The notes below the pieces were generated by a model that was given only the letters and a program-made list of their open reading frames with translations, did no database searches and was not told where the DNA came from. Both the position numbers and the translations under genes were made by a program. 47,856 bases of DNA from Chloroflexota bacterium (lineage in GTDB: Bacteria > Chloroflexota > UBA6077 > JACCZL01), in NCBI GenBank assembly GCA_030447245.1, contig JAUJPG010000027.1:23554-71409 (forward strand), in the 5' to 3' direction. Positions 44,963 to 47,856 of this stretch are shown here, piece by piece. The first letter of the stretch is position 1; every line of letters starts with the position of its first letter.

Positions 44963-45592
44963 TCAACCGCTGCCCCGCTTTGTTCGCTGGTAGTGACGCC
45001 GGGCCTTGGCCCGGTTGCCGCAGACCTTCATGTCGCACCACCGTCGGCGCCCGGCCGGGCTCATGTCCATGAACAGCCAGCCGCAGCGATCGCCCCCGCA
45101 TTCTCGGACCTTGCGCAGCTCCTCCGAGGTCAATAGCTCCCCGGCCGCGCGCGCCACCGGCCAGAGCACGCGATCGAGCGCCCCTTCATCGTTGGCCCAC
45201 CCCCAGGCGAAGCCGTGAGGAGCCGGGACGATGCGTGCGTGACGCAGCCCTTCCGACAGGGCAGCGTTCACGGTCTCCAAATCTGCCACCCGCACTTCGT
45301 GCTCACCGGCGAGGGCCGAGTAGATCCGGTAGATCGCCTCCCGCAGCGCGATCGCTCGGCCCAGGGCCATCACCGCGTCGGCCGGGCGGTGACGGCCCTC
45401 GCGCAGGAGACTCTGCGCCTCCGAGTCCGTCAGGACACCCGCTTGCCGTCCCCACGCCAGCAGGTCGGCGTAGCGATTGAAGCGCTCCTGCGGCTGAGGG
45501 CTATGCCGCCAACTGACCATGTTGGCGAACTCGAGCGCCAGGTGTCCGCCCGACAGGTCGAACAGGGCCTCTCCTCCTTCAGCTTCGGCCAT
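44963..45592 (-). CDS. CGNR zinc-finger regulator (ABATE domain)
   Basis: 209 residues. The N-terminal ABATE-type ligand/dimer region starts LFDLSGGHLALEFANMVSWR; the C-terminus holds the zinc finger CGGDRCGWLFMDMSPAGRRR, then WCDMKVCGNRAKARRHYQR with the CGNR signature. These proteins are thought to be one-component transcription regulators. ATG 45592 follows GGGAGGG. It is divergent from azlC with 112 bases between, which suggests it controls the azlCD exporter and itself from the shared region. Confidence 0.9.
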   Translation of the reverse strand: MAEAEGGEALFDLSGGHLALEFANMVSWRHSPQPQERFNRYADLLAWGRQAGVLTDSEAQSLLREGRHRPADAVMALGRAIALREAIYRIYSALAGEHEVRVADLETVNAALSEGLRHARIVPAPHGFAWGWANDEGALDRVLWPVARAAGELLTSEELRKVRECGGDRCGWLFMDMSPAGRRRWCDMKVCGNRAKARRHYQRTKRGSG

Positions 45593-45641
45593 GATGTCCC
45601 TCCCTGCTCCACTATACCCGATTCTAACCGATGGATGGGGA

Positions 45642-45671
45642 TTGACGGGTTATGATTGGGGGAGTTATACT
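45642..45671 (+). promoter_or_regulatory. Sigma70-type promoter for azlCD
   Basis: TTGACG (45642-45647), 18-nt spacer, TATACT (45666-45671). Both hexamers are close to consensus, and the region is locally AT-richer. The azlC ATG is 34 bases after the -10. Confidence 0.65.
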
Positions 45672-45702
45672 CTAACCAGATTCGTCCGTTCAAGAGGTTA
45701 GA
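45671..45702 (+). promoter_or_regulatory. TCTAACC inverted repeat spanning the azlC leader
   Basis: TCTAACC (45671-45677) and GGTTAGA (45696-45702) are exact complements; another TCTAACC lies at 45622-45628 on the other side of the promoter. The right arm overlaps the azlC ribosome site (AGAGG), two bases before the ATG. It could be an operator for the divergent CGNR protein or an mRNA hairpin that hides the ribosome site. Confidence 0.45.
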
Positions 45703-45704
45703 CG

Positions 45705-46466
45705 ATGGCAACGAACGCCAAGCTCGCCACAGCGGCCATCGGGCCGAGTGCCGGCGCCGGTGCAGGTCCACGCGCGGCTCAACTTCTCGAATGGGCCGCC
45801 TTCCGGGACGGATTCCTCGCCACAGTGCCACTGTGGCTCTACATCGCGCCCTTTGGCCTGGCGTTTGCGCTGGCGGGCCGAGCCGCCGGGTTGACCGCAG
45901 CTGAGACGATCGCCATGTCGGTCCTGGTGAACGCGGGCGCCTCGCAGTTTGCCGCCATCGCCCTGTTCGCCGGGGGCGGCGACGCGCTGTCGATCGCCCT
46001 GGCGACACTGGTGGTCAACCTGCGTCACATCCCGTTCGCCGTGTCGCTGGCGCCACTCTTGACCCATCTGAGTTGGGTTAGGCGCGCCGTGCTGGCCTTC
46101 AGCCTCAGTGACCCGTCATACGCCCTGTCGGTGCAGAAGCTCCAGGAACGCGCGCCGGGCGGTGCGGCGTTCTTCCTCGGATCGGGGATCAGCCTCTACG
46201 TCTCCTGGGTCCTGTGCACGACCGCGGGCGTGCTCTTCGGGGGAGGGATCCCGGATCCGAGGTCGCTCGGCCTGCACCTCGTCTTCCCGCTCAGCCTGAT
46301 GGCCCTGCTGGTGCCGTTGCTGCAGTCCCGCGCCGCCTGGGTCGCGGTGCTCGTGGCGGGCGGGCTGGCGCTCGGGGCCAGCCTGGTGCTCCCCGGCAGC
46401 TGGTCCGTCCTCGCCGCCGCGGCCGGTGGGAGCGTGGCCGGCGCCCTCGTGGAGGCAAGACGATGA
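45705..46466 (+). CDS. azlC: AzlC family branched-chain amino acid exporter subunit
   Basis: 253 residues, large subunit of the AzlCD exporter. FRDGFLATVPLWLYIAPFGL and LTAAETIAMSVLVNAGASQF match the AzlC opening, then ATLVVNLRHIPFAVSLAPLL and LSDPSYALSVQKL. Six to seven membrane spans are visible. ATG 45705. The stop overlaps azlD by 4 bases (ATGA), so both subunits are coupled. Substrates of the family include leucine, isoleucine and analogues. Confidence 0.93.
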   Translation: MATNAKLATAAIGPSAGAGAGPRAAQLLEWAAFRDGFLATVPLWLYIAPFGLAFALAGRAAGLTAAETIAMSVLVNAGASQFAAIALFAGGGDALSIALATLVVNLRHIPFAVSLAPLLTHLSWVRRAVLAFSLSDPSYALSVQKLQERAPGGAAFFLGSGISLYVSWVLCTTAGVLFGGGIPDPRSLGLHLVFPLSLMALLVPLLQSRAAWVAVLVAGGLALGASLVLPGSWSVLAAAAGGSVAGALVEARR

Positions 46467-46774
46467 GCACGTGGCTGACGATCCTGGCCATGGGGGCCGT
46501 GACCTTCGCCACGCGAGCGCTCCCGCTCCTGGCCCCATGGCGCCAACCACCTCCATTTCTCGAGCGGGTGCTGCGCTACATGCCGCCGGCGATCTTCGCG
46601 GCGCTCATCGCCCCGCCGATCCTGATGCCGAGTGGGGGCTGGGTGGAGGCCGGCCTGACGCTTTGGGCCGGGCTAGTCGGCGCCGTCGTCGCCTGGCGAA
46701 CGCGCAGCATGGCCCTAACGGTCGTCGTCGGGCTGGGGACGTACGGCCTGCTTCGAGCGCTCGTCGGCAGCTAG
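46463..46774 (+). CDS. azlD: AzlD family small exporter subunit
   Basis: 103 residues, four membrane segments. STWLTILAMGAVTFATRALP and LRYMPPAIFAALIAPPILM are the AzlD signatures. It acts with AzlC. The open reading frame was read from the ATGA overlap at 46463; the end overlaps the converging grpB-like gene by 4 bases. Confidence 0.93.
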   Translation: MSTWLTILAMGAVTFATRALPLLAPWRQPPPFLERVLRYMPPAIFAALIAPPILMPSGGWVEAGLTLWAGLVGAVVAWRTRSMALTVVVGLGTYGLLRALVGS

Positions 46775-47421
46775 CGAAAGTCGGCGCTGGCGTTCGTCGC
46801 CCACGCCAGCGCGCGCCGCTCCAAGTCTTCGATAAAGGGTCCCTTGGCAGCCATGTACGCGACGCGTTCGCCGGGATGGCGAACCGCCGCGGTGAGCTTC
46901 ACCGCGGCGTAGGCCTCGGCTTCGGCGGGATGCGCCCGGAGGAAGTCTCGGACGGCCAGGTGACGCAGCTCGTGCAGGCTTCCGGCTTGGCAAACGTGGA
47001 CGTGATGCGTGCGCGGACGTCCGGCCGGCTTGCCGAAGAAGTGATAGTCCGGCGACTCGAGATCCGGCACGAACAGATAGCCGAGCGCCTACAACGGACG
47101 GCGGTACAGCTCCAGCGAACCGATGGTCCGCACGGACAGCTGGATGTCGATGATTGGTTTCGCCGCCAGCCCGGGCACGGACGTGGACCCGACGTGCTCG
47201 ATCCGTATGGCGACTGTGCCGAGCGCTGCAGCGAGACGTGCGGCCTCGCGCTCGAACGCGCGCGGCCAGGCGGAATCGGGCGACACGATCCGGACGGCGG
47301 GGTCGAATGCACGACTCAGGTCCGGGTAGCCACGTCCTGATTCTCGCGGCGAGCCCACGATCCCCAGTTTAGCTCGCGTCGCGCCGGGAGGCCCGTCGCG
47401 GCCGCCCTGATGAAGATGCAC
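46771..47421 (-). pseudogene. GrpB family protein, interrupted by an amber codon
   Basis: GrpB/UPF0157-type nucleotidyltransferase-like protein. The first part has RIVSPDSAWPRAFEREAARL and IEHVGSTSVPGLAAKPIIDI; then TAG at 47089-47091 stands where LEALGY is expected. The same frame goes on ALGYLFVPDLESPDYHFFGK, PAGRPRTHHVHVCQAG and LRHLAVRDFLRAHPAEAEAY to the normal end. One base change (GAG to TAG) explains it. The true start is unclear; the first 35 residues drawn from 47421 are not family-like. Confidence 0.8.
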
Positions 47422-47498
47422 GAAGGCCGGGAGGCGGCGCCGTAGACCCTCGCCGTTTGCGGGAACGGGCCGGCCGGGTCAGGCCACAGCGCGGATGA

Positions 47499-47856
47499 TC
47501 ACAGGTCAAGGCGCTGCAGCCAGGAGATGAGGGCGCGCTCGTAGTCCGGCGAGATCGGGCCCTGCTCCCGCAGATCCCGAGGGTCGGTTGCCAGCGTGGG
47601 CCAATGGCCCGCTCCGGGAACGCTCACGACCGTGAGGTCAGCATTCGATCCTGCGGCGGAGCGCCACGCTTCAAGACTGGCCTCGATCGGTACCCACCGG
47701 TCCCGCTCCCCATAAAGCAGCAGGATAGGGAGTCTCAAACGGCGCAGGAACGGGCGGACGTCGAAGTCCATCTGCTTGCGCCAGGTAGGTGAGCCCAGGT
47801 CGGGCAGGCCGACGAGCGGGTACCAGGGTTGGGCGCGCGCCTGCTCCACCTGGGCG
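47499..47856 (-). CDS. Alpha/beta hydrolase, C-terminal part (5' end outside window)
   Basis: About 118 residues are visible. LRLPILLLYGERDRWVPIEA holds the catalytic Asp strand and VVSVPGAGHWPTLATDPRDL the catalytic His of the alpha/beta hydrolase fold. The nucleophile elbow lies upstream, beyond base 47856. The frame is open to the window edge. A WYPLVGLPDLGSPTWRKQMD stretch lies in the cap region. Substrate unknown. Confidence 0.8.
   Translation of the reverse strand, partial: AQVEQARAQPWYPLVGLPDLGSPTWRKQMDFDVRPFLRRLRLPILLLYGERDRWVPIEASLEAWRSAAGSNADLTVVSVPGAGHWPTLATDPRDLREQGPISPDYERALISWLQRLDL

Overview
The window is high-GC DNA (roughly two thirds G+C by eye) from a free-living bacterium. 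Gene content fits Chloroflexota, perhaps a Thermomicrobia/Sphaerobacter-like lineage from soil or a warm environment: a Tat-type lipoprotein solute-binding protein, DUF1206 and DUF3500 proteins, a cyclase-family protein with a Tat leader, AfsR-type TPR remnants, and an eno-gap-pgk-tpiA glycolysis block. This placement is an inference from family resemblance and was not tested by a search.

Bases 1-27,600 look like ordinary chromosome. In order they hold: the end of a branched-chain amino acid ABC transporter locus (livH, livK); a DUF2283 protein; a DAHP-synthase homologue that has lost its metal ligands; a histidine phosphatase; a DUF2171-like protein; a GDSL lipoprotein; a flavin reductase; an NfeD membrane protease; a HepT/MntA toxin-antitoxin pair with a frameshifted toxin; and eno, gap, pgk and tpiA. 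The gap gene has an in-frame 75-bp tandem duplication in its NAD-binding motif followed by an amber stop. Next come a 24-residue membrane microprotein, an SDR, an exported anti-sigma-like protein, a decayed cheR fragment, and an organic-acid block: two 2-hydroxyacid dehydrogenases, a two-subunit CoA-transferase, a ThDP enzyme in an operon with a DUF3500 protein, PEP carboxykinase and a SelA-like PLP enzyme.

Bases 27,600-33,900 are accessory. A consensus-like -35 and lower-GC DNA lead into a cassette of small genes: an excisionase-like HTH, a 67-residue ORF, a 458-residue replication-protein-like gene of no family I recognise, a second HTH protein and a terminase nuclease-domain fragment. Perfect 24-bp palindromes centred on GCTAGC lie at three positions (27741, 29845, 33715), with a degenerate fourth at 37261. 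A 24-bp perfect inverted repeat with a 23-nt loop sits inside the replication-like gene. Two 183-bp copies of a MITE-like element with TA target duplications cut into or abut genes at 31390 and 36712.

Bases 33,900-47,400 mix intact genes (haloacid-dehalogenase-like HAD, methyltransferase, first chromate-transporter half, CGNR regulator, azlC, azlD) with many broken ones: amidase, aminoglycoside phosphotransferase, Excalibur-domain secreted proteins, a TPR gene split by an IS630 element, a HAD fragment, the second chromate-transporter half, a truncated phosphatase and grpB. Many lesions are single-base indels, some in homopolymers, so real decay and sequencing error cannot be told apart from this sequence alone. 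The last 358 bases hold part of an alpha/beta hydrolase.
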